Assembly (NCBI GenBank): GCA_964036045.1
Contig: OZ038378.1
Location: forward strand, 22,080,941 to 22,144,940
Length of the DNA stretch: 64,000 nucleotides
Origin: Eutreptiella sp. 'Long Island Sound 2002'
Lineage: Eukaryota; Euglenozoa; Euglenophyceae; Eutreptiales; Eutreptiaceae
Reading direction: 5' to 3'
A model generated the notes under the pieces. It searched no databases, had not been told where the DNA came from, and saw only the letters and a program-made list of their open reading frames with translations. Within the stretch, counting starts at the first letter, position 1, and every line of letters begins with the position of its first letter. Positions 12,505 through 21,623 of this stretch are shown piece by piece. Both the position numbers and the translations under genes were made by a program.

Positions 12505-12718
12505 CCCAGATTTTCTGGGAAAAATCTGGGACGCGATCAGTTATATCAAGGAAAAAATTGCGGATCACTCGAAGACTGTTTCAGTCTTAACTTCAAGAGA
12601 AATCGTATTACAGAGAAATCTAATGCAGTCCGGGGAACAGGTGACGACAGGCGGCGCGACTGCGGCGATTTCACGACAATTGGAAATTGCGGTAGAAATC
12701 GGGTATGTCACCGATTTC
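12505..12718. other. Cluster of three short hairpins
   Basis: Three perfect stems within 214 bases. CCCAGATTTT (12505-12514) pairs with AAAATCTGGG (12521-12530). AAGACTG (12572-12578) pairs with CAGTCTT (12582-12588) over a TTT loop. GAAATCGG (12695-12702) pairs with CCGATTTC (12711-12718). They lie between the unassigned stretch and the LINE 3' end, so they could belong to the LINE 3' untranslated region, where RT recognition structures are often found. The small frame 12467-12721 through them has no recognisable motif. Confidence 0.5.
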
Positions 12719-13317
12719 TAACCGCAAATCGACCAAGATAGTAAAATTATGGTAATTCCACATCGACTTAATGGCTAGAAATCGGATTCAAGATTTCGCG
12801 GGTTAGAGAATAGGGATATCCCGCTGACAGCCGGTGTCAACGGCTTCCGCACGGGTGTGATGGCTCACAGGCCTCCGGGCCATGGGCCATAGGTTCTGGG
12901 TACCGCTTCACTGCATCCCGTCTGCTTCTCGTTCTGCCCCACACTGCTCGCCGTACCCACGATACGTCTCGCGTCCCGCTGCCCGGTTGCTCCCTCCTCA
13001 CTCGCCTGTGCCCCCGTACTCCGCCGCCCCATCTCCCCTCTCCCCCGCCGCTGGCCCTGTGCCTCCCGCTTGGGGCTCTCGTTCGCTTCCGCCATCACCA
13101 CATCCCCCTCCACTTTCAGCCGTGTCCCTGCCCTCCCCTGCGCACCTGCACCTCTCCGCTCCCTTCCTCCTCTCCTCGTGTCTGTCACATCCCCTCCTCA
13201 CCCTCCTCCGTCTCCGCCGAACCCCCGCGTCCGCCTCCCCGCATCCCATCTTCCCGCCCCTCCGCACGCCCCTGGCCCCCGGCCCCTAGCGCTTCCCGTT
13301 CCCGCTCCTGCCCGGCC

Positions 13318-15723
13318 CTACGCGTCGCCACCGTACCGCCCCTCCCGCTGCAATAGCTCTCGCAGCATCTGAACCCTTGGCTTCTTCCCCTTCTCCTGGG
13401 GACAGTCCAGGCGCACCCCCGGGAGCGCCGGTACCAGCATCCTCCTCCACCGCCCCTCATCCATCTCCGGCCCCCTTTCCCTGGGCCTCCCTGCCCTGCT
13501 GACCAGGTCACTGAAGGGGCGGGGCCCCCTCTTCTCCCGCCTTCCCCTCGTCTTCCCCGCCCACTTCACGTAGCGGGCCAGGTCCGCCACTTCCCCCTCT
13601 GTCCACCCCGCGACCGTCCCGGGTCCCCTCCGCACCGGCGGCGGCGCATACCGCCGCGGCGGCGGGGACTCCGGGTCCCAGTCCGTCGGCGTCGCCTCTG
13701 GACTGGGGCTGGCCGGCCGCGGCGCCCCCTCCGCCTCCCCTGCCCCTCGCTCCTTCCCCCTGCGCCGCTTCCCCCTTTCCTGCCCCGCCTCCTCGTCCTC
13801 CTCCCTGGCCCTTTTCCCTGACGGCTACCGCCCCTCCACATTCGTGGAGGGGGTGTCCCCTTCCGGATCCGGGAGGACCCGGTGGGCCCCCCGGGCCACC
13901 GCCTCCTCCTCCTCCCGCACCCTGCGCTCCCTCGCCGCCACCTCCCTGTCCCTTTCCGCCAGCCTCGCCGCCTCCCCCTGATCCGCCTCCATGCCCTCTC
14001 CTGCATCTCTCCCTCCTGCTCCGGTGGGATAGCCGGCTGTCGGAACGGCACCAGTGGGGTACCTTCCCGCCCCCTTCCCTCCTCTTGTCGTCCTCCCTGC
14101 CTTTCCGCCCTCTCAACCCCCTCCTGCCCTCTCCGGAGGTCCGCCCACGTCATCTGTAGCTCCTCCACTGCCTGTGCTTCCCCTCCCTGCGGCCTGTCGG
14201 TCCCTTCCGTCCTCCCCTCCTCCGCCCCGCCCACCTCACCCTTGACCCTGGCCTCCCTCTCCCGCAGGCTCCTCTCTGCCTCCCCTAACCTCTCCCACGC
14301 CCTCCTGCGCTCTTCTCCCTTCCCTTCCTGCGCCCCCCACGCTGTCCCACCGGCCTGCTGGTGCTGCTGCATGTGCGCCTGTGGCCGCATGCCCGGGTAC
14401 GCCGGCAGGGGCGGGTACACCATCCCCATCGCCGGGTATGGCGGCGGCGGGAATGGTGGGACGATTGGTGGGACGGCTGGCGGGACTACACCTCCCCACC
14501 ATCCCAATCCCTTCCTTGGGAACACCGGCAAGCCCATGTACCCAAGGCCACTCTCCTTCCCCTGCCCCTTGCCTTGTGGCCCCATCGCCCCGCGTCCCTT
14601 GCCGCCTACTCCGTGGAGTCCCGCCCTCCCCTGTCCCTTCCCCTGTAGCCCTTGTTGCCTCGCTCCTTTCCCCTGCTTGCCCTTGCCGCCTTCTACCTGT
14701 CCCACACCACTGCCCTGCACCGCTGCGCTGCTCTGCTCCACCTGCCCCCCCCTCATCCCCGTCCTCCCCGGCTCCATCTCCAACTGGTAGATGGTGTCCG
14801 GTCCCTGCTCCGGGGACTGGCGGTTCGCAGGTGCTCCACGTGCGCCAGTGCCTCGTACCTCGCCGCCTGCTGGCGGCGCACCTCCCTCTCCTCCTCCGCC
14901 CTTACCGCCGCACTGACCCGTGGGGGCGACCTCGGCGGCGACTGCCTGAACGAGCGTTGGGGCTGCGGCCACTGTCGCCCCCGTCCACTCCCTTTTCCCC
15001 CCTTTCCTGCCGGGTGTCCCTTTGCGTGCACAGCCCCCGACGTCCCTGCCTGCCCTTTCCCTCCCTTGCCCGTCCGCCCTCTCCCTCCGGCGCTTACGCT
15101 GCTGTCTCCGCTCCCTGCCGCTCCCGCCTGTAGCTGCCCTCGGCCGCCCTTGCCTTCCTCCTGCCTACGCACCTCCGGGAGGATGGACTTCATGGCAGCC
15201 GCCGGCACATTGGGCGCCGACGGCTGTCCTGGGCCTCCCTCCACCGCCATCCTCCCCGCCCCCTCCTCCTCATCCTCCGACACCTCGAGGATGTCGGCGA
15301 CTACCGACTTCCTCTGACTCCTCCACTCCCTCCTCCTCATATCCATGCCCGCCCTCACATCTACGACGTTGAACGGGTCCGCCCGTGGCCCTTTCGCCGC
15401 CCTTTGCCCCTGCTCCTCCTCTTGCCCCTCAGCCCCTGCCGCCACCCCCTCTGCCCTGCCCCTCCCCGCCTCCGCCTGTCCTCTCTTGTCCCCTCCCTCT
15501 CCCTTCCCCGCCACGGCTCCTTCCCCCCTCTGCCGCCCTGTCGCCCCAGGCCCTTCCCTCCTGACCGTCTCCGGGCTCTCCGGAGACGAGGGCGACGACA
15601 CGTCCGCAGACGTCGCCGAGGACGCCGGCCAGGGGGGCTGCGGGGCTGCTCCCGCCTGCATGCGGGCCACCTCTGCCCTCACTGCCGGTGGCTGGCTGGG
15701 CTGCGGGTCAGGCTTGTGGGACA
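13318..15723 (-). pseudogene. LINE 3' reading frame: low-complexity, coiled-coil and Myb/SANT-like region
   Basis: A natural start is the ATG at about 15723 (MSHKPDPQP). The frame stays open to 14753, but protein-like sequence continues in a second frame from about 14825 (NRQSPEQGPDTIYQLEME) and in a third from about 14010, so two single-base shifts are inferred. The last part has an Arg/Glu coiled coil (AARLAERDREVAARERRV), a TAG at 13825-13827, then a Trp-anchored segment (GWTEGEVADLARYV ... RWRRML, about 13605-13435) resembling a Myb/SANT fold, and ends at TAG 13318-13320. Possible role in nucleic-acid binding. The Myb-like reading is tentative. The Gly/Pro-rich middle has no known domain. 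Confidence 0.5.
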
Positions 15724-15791
15724 TTGCGCTGCACATGGGATCGCGCCTGAGCCCTGCGCCCTGTCGCCGCTTCCCCCACCACCCACGCCCT

Positions 15792-17873
15792 TTACCCCCG
15801 CTGTTCGCGCGCCCTACGTCTGTGGAGCTCTGGGTACACCTGCGGCTCCTCTTCCACATCTTCTCCCCCGCGATCTGAGGACTTCGCCTGGTGGCCATCG
15901 GCCTCGTTCTGGTCTGCACTGTCGTCGTCCTCGTCCCCGCTTCGCTTTCCCCTCGTCATATCACCCCATTCTGCTCCCCCCTGGCCCACTTCTTGCTCCG
16001 CCCTATGACTCAGTGTGCCCAGTCCCGGACGCTCCAGTCCATGCGACGGGCGCCTCTGCTGCCCCTTTCCCTCCGGTCCCCTTACTGACGTCCCCCTGCG
16101 CGGTGAAATCGTACACCCGTCCTGCCCTAATATCTGCTGGATTCTCCTTCGTCTGCGTGCCATCAGGCGGTCCCTCCGCTCTTCTCCCTCTCTGTCCTCC
16201 ATTCCCGTCTCTCCCCCTGACCGCCTTGGCGGCCAATCTGGCCGCCTCCGTACTTCCATCTCCGTGATTTTTGGGTTGTACCTGATCAACGCCATCTCCA
16301 CCCGTTTGGTGACTGGATCACGCATGTCTTCCGCCCGCGCCTCCAACTGCGTCTCTCTGCACGCCATGCGCTCTTGGAGATGGTCTACCATACGCCGCAA
16401 CAGCCTGTGTGCCATGGCCTCCGGTGCCACTGTATGCTCCTCGAGTGCCCGCCACAGCGGTTCCACTATCACCATGTGCCACAGTCCCTTGCGGTGCCCT
16501 TCTTTCCCCAGCTCTCTCTCCACCGCGCTTCTGCCTCTCGCACCCTTCTTGAGCAACAGGACGTCCTGATCCCGAACCAGTGGTTCCTCGATCCCCTTAT
16601 ACTGTTCACACCGCATGAAGTGCTCGTATGTTTCTTGCCCTTGGCCACAGTGGCATCTCATGTACTCCTCCGGGAGGTCCATACCCTTATGTCTGTACCA
16701 CCTCATGATTGTTTCCCGCACCGGCACCTGCCCCGTGATTGCCTGCAGCCTTCTGGTCTGCAGCCTTTTGGGCAGCGATTCCGGCCTCAGCACATTGGGG
16801 TAGTGGACCCGCTGTCCCACCTTGCCCTCCAAGTACTCGTTCAGCTCTACCACCTCCGGCCCCCCTCGTACTTGAGCTAGCATGTGCACCGGCTGTGGAT
16901 ACACCCTTAGCTCCTGCTTGCCTCTGTCCTCCTCCACCACCCACCTGGCCTTCCCCTCTTCCCCGACCCTTGGAGGTATATGCACCAAGTGGAGGTGCTC
17001 CTTTCTCTCTGGCACCCTCCACTCTGGTTCCTGCTCCTTATCCACTGCTTGCGCCGCCCCATCCGCCTCATGATTCCCCACTCCCGCTCTGTGTGACTCC
17101 TGTTTCACCAGGTGTATGACCATGGGCACTTTCTTCATCTCCAGCCCGTGCCATATCGCGTACACCTGTGACGCCAGTCCCCTGCCCAGGGCCTCATGCA
17201 GTGGCCTGCTGGCCAGTCTCCTGAGGGACGCCATGTCCGCCTCCGCGTCCACCACCATCCACACTTCCCGTACGTCCTCCCCTATCTCCCCAACCACGTC
17301 CTCCACCGCCTGCACCTCTCCATGGGACGCTGCTCCGTACACCATCGTTTTCACCACACTCTCCGTCACCTGTCTCACCCCCCTGACCCTTACCGCCGCT
17401 GCCCCCGCCATGGGCGGCTGTCCTTCCACCCCGGACCCGTCCAGAAATAGCACCACCCTCTTCTCCGTGGGCTCCGGTATGCGCACCACCTCCCTCGGGT
17501 AGTGGCAGTACACTCTGTGCCTCCCGATGCCATACTCTCGTACCCCATCCTCGATGCTCAGTTCTCTCACGCCTCTGTACACTGCCCATTTATTGTCCGT
17601 CCTGGCCCTCCAGCCCTTCGTCACCACCACCCCGTGACACCATGCCCTGTCCCCCTTCGCCCTGCCCTGCTCCAGGTATGCCTGTACCAGAACCAAGTAC
17701 CATACCCTGTCTGCTGGCAACCCGTGGACCGTCAGCCTGATCCTCCTCGCACTCTCTCCACACTTGTGGCCCACGGGCACTATGGGCGCCTCCTCGTCGG
17801 GCCTCCCCGTGTCTGTCATCCAGAAACTCACCGCCACTCCATCATCCTCTTCTTGTAGTCCCCGCACTGTGTC
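15792..17873 (-). CDS. LINE RNase H and zinc-motif region
   Basis: Continues in the RT frame after the TGA at 17874-17876 and runs to TAA at 15792. RNase H type I is clear: LFLDGSGVEG (first Asp, about 17435-17450), SHGEVQAVED (Glu), WMVVDAEADM (Asp) and GNHEADGAA (last Asp), so all four acidic residues are kept. About 170 residues later comes a C-x-C...H...C cluster (RCHCGQGQETYEHFMRC) like the zinc motif that follows RT or RNase H in many LINEs. RNase H would remove the RNA strand after target-primed reverse transcription. A restriction-like endonuclease motif was looked for after the zinc motif and not found. Confidence 0.8.
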   Translation of the reverse strand, partial: DTVRGLQEEDDGVAVSFWMTDTGRPDEEAPIVPVGHKCGESARRIRLTVHGLPADRVWYLVLVQAYLEQGRAKGDRAWCHGVVVTKGWRARTDNKWAVYRGVRELSIEDGVREYGIGRHRVYCHYPREVVRIPEPTEKRVVLFLDGSGVEGQPPMAGAAAVRVRGVRQVTESVVKTMVYGAASHGEVQAVEDVVGEIGEDVREVWMVVDAEADMASLRRLASRPLHEALGRGLASQVYAIWHGLEMKKVPMVIHLVKQESHRAGVGNHEADGAAQAVDKEQEPEWRVPERKEHLHLVHIPPRVGEEGKARWVVEEDRGKQELRVYPQPVHMLAQVRGGPEVVELNEYLEGKVGQRVHYPNVLRPESLPKRLQTRRLQAITGQVPVRETIMRWYRHKGMDLPEEYMRCHCGQGQETYEHFMRCEQYKGIEEPLVRDQDVLLLKKGARGRSAVERELGKEGHRKGLWHMVIVEPLWRALEEHTVAPEAMAHRLLRRMVDHLQERMACRETQLEARAEDMRDPVTKRVEMALIRYNPKITEMEVRRRPDWPPRRSGGETGMEDREGEERRDRLMARRRRRIQQILGQDGCTISPRRGTSVRGPEGKGQQRRPSHGLERPGLGTLSHRAEQEVGQGGAEWGDMTRGKRSGDEDDDSADQNEADGHQAKSSDRGGEDVEEEPQVYPELHRRRAREQRG

Positions 17874-20800
17874 TCATCCCAACTGGACCCCTGTTCTGTT
17901 TTCCCCCTTTTCCTCTCCCCACCAGACCTCCACGTCCCCCTGGGCCTCCTCATCCTCCTGCACCTCCTTGGGCAGCCGCAGCACCGGCCCCCACCACTGC
18001 CCCCTGGTGTCCGTAGTGCGCATGGTCGCGTTCAGGAATGCCCATGCCGTCATTCGTAGGACTGGCCACGGGATTTGCCCCGCCTCCTTGGTGAACCTCC
18101 AGCACTGATCCCCCTGTCCTGCCCCTTCCGGGATGTTGTCTCTCCGGAACATATCTGCATGGACATCATACCACTGCCCGGTCGCACTCTGTACCTTCCC
18201 CCTCGGCCCTTTGAGTCCCAGCGGCGCACACAACAGTATGCCCGGTCTGGCCTTGTCCCTCTTCCCCCTGTCCAGCACCACTCTCTCTTGCTGCGCCCCC
18301 TCTCCCCTCCCGCATCTTGGCGTCCTCTTCTGGATCCCCCACAGCGCTACCCACTCGTTCCACATCTTGCGCATCCTCCTGCTCCACCTTGTGCGGTCCT
18401 CTTGTCCTCGTGCTCTCCTCAGCATCCACCTGTATACACCCCATTCCACCACCCTGGTGTCCCGATAGAACTGCGCATGGTGCAGCCCTGCCATCTTGTA
18501 TTCCTTCATATCCTTCCTGCGCACGTGCAGCACCTCCATGCGCACTCCTTCCTTCCTGATCCACCGTACTGTCCCATACGCCGCCCCCCCGAAGTCCGTG
18601 TCCAGAACCAGGATTGGTCCCCGCCTACCGCACGTCCTGTTGGTTGCCACCATGTGCTCTTCCCCCGGCAACACCGCCTGCAGGGCGCGCCACATGCGTT
18701 CCTTCTTCCCCGCCGCCAACCGCCTTCGCCGGTGCCACACATAGCGCGGGCACATGTTCTCCTCCTTCTGCACCTCTGCGACCGCGTTATAGCACACCCG
18801 TCTCACCACCTCTTCCTGATTGTGGCACATCCTGCTCAGCGTCCTCGCCGTGTGTGCCCTGTACGCCTCCCCCGCCGTGGGCATCCCTTCTCCATAGTAG
18901 GCCGTCGGCGACCGCAACACGCACCACGGCACCTCCGTGGGTATCCCCTCATACCCTCTGATGAGCCTCCGCACTTCACCCTCCACCTCCTCCAGCTGCT
19001 CCCTCCAGTACGGGAGGTGCATCCCCTGGTACCCTACCGCCGCATTGAGCACCGCCCGCAGGTAGTACAGGGTCGTCTGCACTGACGGGGGGTGATGCCG
19101 CAGGACCACCAGCATTGCCCTGAACCCCCTGACTAATTTGTCGGGTAGCCTGACTCCCCTCGCCTCCATGGCCTGCACATGTCCCAGCACCACCGCTTCC
19201 TCTGCCCTCTCCAGCCATGCCACTCCGTCTCCTACATCCAGCGCCATGCCTTCCTCTCCACCCCTCCTCAGAACCGCTGACTTCTCCGCGCTCCAGACAA
19301 GGTGGTTATCCCTCCCGTACCTCTGCATCAGGTCCTGCACTACCTGTTGGGCCTTTTCATCCCGCGCCATGGGTACCGCATCATCCACATACTCCTGCGC
19401 CGGCGACGTGTGTGGTGCCCTCGCCAGTTGTGGATATTCCCGCGCTATCCAACCCATCAGGGGGAGCAGGGCCAGCAGGTACAGGAATGGGCCCTCCACC
19501 CCGCCTTGTGGCACCACGCTGCCTGGGGTTACCCACTCGGTACACCCCTTCCCCGTGGCGACCGTGTACCTCCTTGAGCGCAGGTACGTTTCCACGAAGT
19601 CACCATATGGGACTCCTAGCTGTCGCCACACCTCCTCTATGAGCCTATGCGGCGTGTTGGGGAACGCCCCCTTCACGTCCACAGACGCCATGAACGCCTC
19701 TAGGTCCTCAACATCGAGGTACATATCGTACAGGAAGCTTGCTTCCTGTGTGGACCTACCCGGCACAGACCCCCACATATTGTCCGGTATGACCCCCGCT
19801 GCATACAGCCGCCGCTGTATCCTCCCGAAGATCACCATCCAGACCAGCTTGGCCTCTGTGACGGCACAGCATATTGGTCTCCAGTTCCCCGGCCTGAGGT
19901 GATCCCCCTTCTTGTACAGGGGCCACACCTTGCCCCCCCATTCCCTTGGGGGCTCGCCTGTGCGCAACACCTCTGTGACCCTCCCCGCTAGACCATCCAG
20001 CTCCGGTGCCTCTAGGTGCTGGTATGCCTCTGCCACCAGCTGGTCCACTCCCGGGCTCTTTTTCCCCTTGAGAGCCTTCACTGCCTCCTCAATTTCCCCT
20101 AGCGTCACCCTGCTGCGGTGTATGTCCTCGCTCTGCTCCGCCGTGAACACCCGCGGTAACGCCCTTACCATTCTCCGTGTGATCCCGCTGAGCTCCTGCT
20201 GCCCCTGGTTGTGCTGCCTCCTGAAACTCTGCGCCACCTCCTCCATCACTTCCTTTTTGTTGCCCGTGACCCTGCCACACTGCAGTCTTACCGCCCGGAT
20301 TTCCTGTGGTTTCCCAGCCTCAGCGAGCTCTCTGATGTACCGTAGCGACTTGTACGGCACCGCCCTTTCCATGTACCGCTCATGCTCCGCCACCACTTTC
20401 TGGTATATCCTCTCGTGTTCCTCCCCCACAGCCCTCCTCGCTGTTCGCACCCTCTTCTTCGCCTGTGTCACCTCCGTTTGCCACTCTGCCCCCTCTTCCC
20501 GCGCCCTTGCCTCGACCTCCTCGTGCTGCCGTTTCCTCAGGGTGGCCACCAGCCTTTGCAGCTTGGGCTGTGCCTGCGACTCCCCCCCTTGCTTGGTAAA
20601 CCCGCATATCCGCGCTGCCCTCCTCATGGCTTGATGCACGTGGTTCCCCTGCCTCATTTCAGCGTGTACCCGCTGCCCCCACTGTTGCCACCTCTTGTCC
20701 CCCTCCTCCGGCCACTTCACCATTGGCGGCAGGCTGACGCCTTCCCCGTCCGACCCCTGCTCATCCTCCTGTTCGTCCCCGGGCTCCCCCACCTTCACGT

Positions 20801-20975
20801 CCACTGTCACTATCATGGGGCAATGCCCCTTCCTGTCCTGCACTTCTTCCGACCCCATCATGTATCCCGCCGTCACCCCCTTGACCCAGCTGGGGTCCGC
20901 GTACACCGGGTCTATCCGCGACGGCGCGCTGCCTTCCGGTGCCGGGTAGTGTGGGGGGCCCGGCGCTCTACTGTA
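17874..20975 (-). CDS. LINE reverse transcriptase, with the end of the endonuclease
   Basis: Opens right after the TAG at 20976-20978 and closes at TGA 17874. The first residues complete the AP-endonuclease (SRIDPVYADP, then KGHCPMIVT, matching the SRID and SDHCP boxes). A 250-residue linker leads to the RT: GNWRPICCA, MASVDVKGAFPNT (catalytic Asp, about 19660-19680), VVPQGGVEGPFLYLL and QEYVDDAVPMA (YVDD, about 19380-19391). The thumb and a basic C-terminal region follow. It copies the LINE RNA at a nicked chromosomal site. The two bounding stops are in frame, so this is one part of a 2,783-codon frame running from 24140 to 15792. Confidence 0.88.
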   Translation of the reverse strand, partial: YSRAPGPPHYPAPEGSAPSRIDPVYADPSWVKGVTAGYMMGSEEVQDRKGHCPMIVTVDVKVGEPGDEQEDEQGSDGEGVSLPPMVKWPEEGDKRWQQWGQRVHAEMRQGNHVHQAMRRAARICGFTKQGGESQAQPKLQRLVATLRKRQHEEVEARAREEGAEWQTEVTQAKKRVRTARRAVGEEHERIYQKVVAEHERYMERAVPYKSLRYIRELAEAGKPQEIRAVRLQCGRVTGNKKEVMEEVAQSFRRQHNQGQQELSGITRRMVRALPRVFTAEQSEDIHRSRVTLGEIEEAVKALKGKKSPGVDQLVAEAYQHLEAPELDGLAGRVTEVLRTGEPPREWGGKVWPLYKKGDHLRPGNWRPICCAVTEAKLVWMVIFGRIQRRLYAAGVIPDNMWGSVPGRSTQEASFLYDMYLDVEDLEAFMASVDVKGAFPNTPHRLIEEVWRQLGVPYGDFVETYLRSRRYTVATGKGCTEWVTPGSVVPQGGVEGPFLYLLALLPLMGWIAREYPQLARAPHTSPAQEYVDDAVPMARDEKAQQVVQDLMQRYGRDNHLVWSAEKSAVLRRGGEEGMALDVGDGVAWLERAEEAVVLGHVQAMEARGVRLPDKLVRGFRAMLVVLRHHPPSVQTTLYYLRAVLNAAVGYQGMHLPYWREQLEEVEGEVRRLIRGYEGIPTEVPWCVLRSPTAYYGEGMPTAGEAYRAHTARTLSRMCHNQEEVVRRVCYNAVAEVQKEENMCPRYVWHRRRRLAAGKKERMWRALQAVLPGEEHMVATNRTCGRRGPILVLDTDFGGAAYGTVRWIRKEGVRMEVLHVRRKDMKEYKMAGLHHAQFYRDTRVVEWGVYRWMLRRARGQEDRTRWSRRMRKMWNEWVALWGIQKRTPRCGRGEGAQQERVVLDRGKRDKARPGILLCAPLGLKGPRGKVQSATGQWYDVHADMFRRDNIPEGAGQGDQCWRFTKEAGQIPWPVLRMTAWAFLNATMRTTDTRGQWWGPVLRLPKEVQEDEEAQGDVEVWWGEEKGENRTGVQLG

Positions 20976-21623
20976 CTACACATCCTGCAGCCTCATTTCC
21001 TCCACAAACTTCCGCACCTCGCGGTCCACCTCCGTCTCCGCGCCCCTCCTCCGGGGATCGTAGTTGAAGTCTCCAACCACGATGACTGGCCCGCTCTCCA
21101 GCGCCCTGATGTACTCCATCCTCAGCTGCACCACATACTCCTTGACCCTCCTCCCATGTGGGACATGGCAGTTGATGATGACTACCTGTCCATGCTCCGT
21201 CGCTACATCATACACCTCCCTTCGTCCCCTCGCTCCCACCTTCTTGTCCTGCACGACGCTGAGCCCTCTGCGCACCAACAGCGGTACCCCTTGCGCCCAC
21301 TCCAGCCGGTACTCTCTCCCCTCCTTGTCGTACATCTGCGCGCACACGACGTTGTCCTTCCCCTGCAACCTTATCCCCTGGTACGCCACCACGTCGGGGT
21401 CCGCCTCATGCAGCTTCATCTGCTGCCACGCTGCCTTGTCCGCCCAATACAGTGCCGCGGGGTCATTATGGGTGTACAACTTCATGCGTTGCCACCTGCC
21501 CTCCCCATCCACTCGAAGATCCCCGTTGTCTGCCGTGCCTTTTCCTTCCCCTTTGCTCCTTCCCCCCTGCCTTCGTCTGGCGTCTTTCTTCATCTTCCCG
21601 GCCGCCCCCCGCTTCATTAATTG
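20976..21623 (-). CDS. LINE AP-type endonuclease, main part
   Basis: Lies in frame after the TGA at 21624-21626. It shows the exonuclease-endonuclease-phosphatase fold: DPDVVAYQGIRL, VIINCHVPHGRR, VIVVGDFNYDPRR (GDFN box, about 21060-21078). The remaining SRID and HCP boxes lie past the TAG at 20976. The catalytic glutamate normally found in the QE box (QExRL) is replaced by glycine (QGIRL, about 21367-21386), so nicking activity may be lost. The enzyme would nick target DNA to prime reverse transcription. Possible start: ATG at 21615-21617, two codons after the upstream stop. Confidence 0.82.
   Translation of the reverse strand, partial: QLMKRGAAGKMKKDARRRQGGRSKGEGKGTADNGDLRVDGEGRWQRMKLYTHNDPAALYWADKAAWQQMKLHEADPDVVAYQGIRLQGKDNVVCAQMYDKEGREYRLEWAQGVPLLVRRGLSVVQDKKVGARGRREVYDVATEHGQVVIINCHVPHGRRVKEYVVQLRMEYIRALESGPVIVVGDFNYDPRRRGAETEVDREVRKFVEEMRLQDV

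Noticed and set aside
15792-17873. Restriction-like endonuclease after the LINE zinc motif (would make it a true Dualen)
   Set aside because: No PD-(D/E)xK type pattern could be found downstream of the C-C-H-C cluster.
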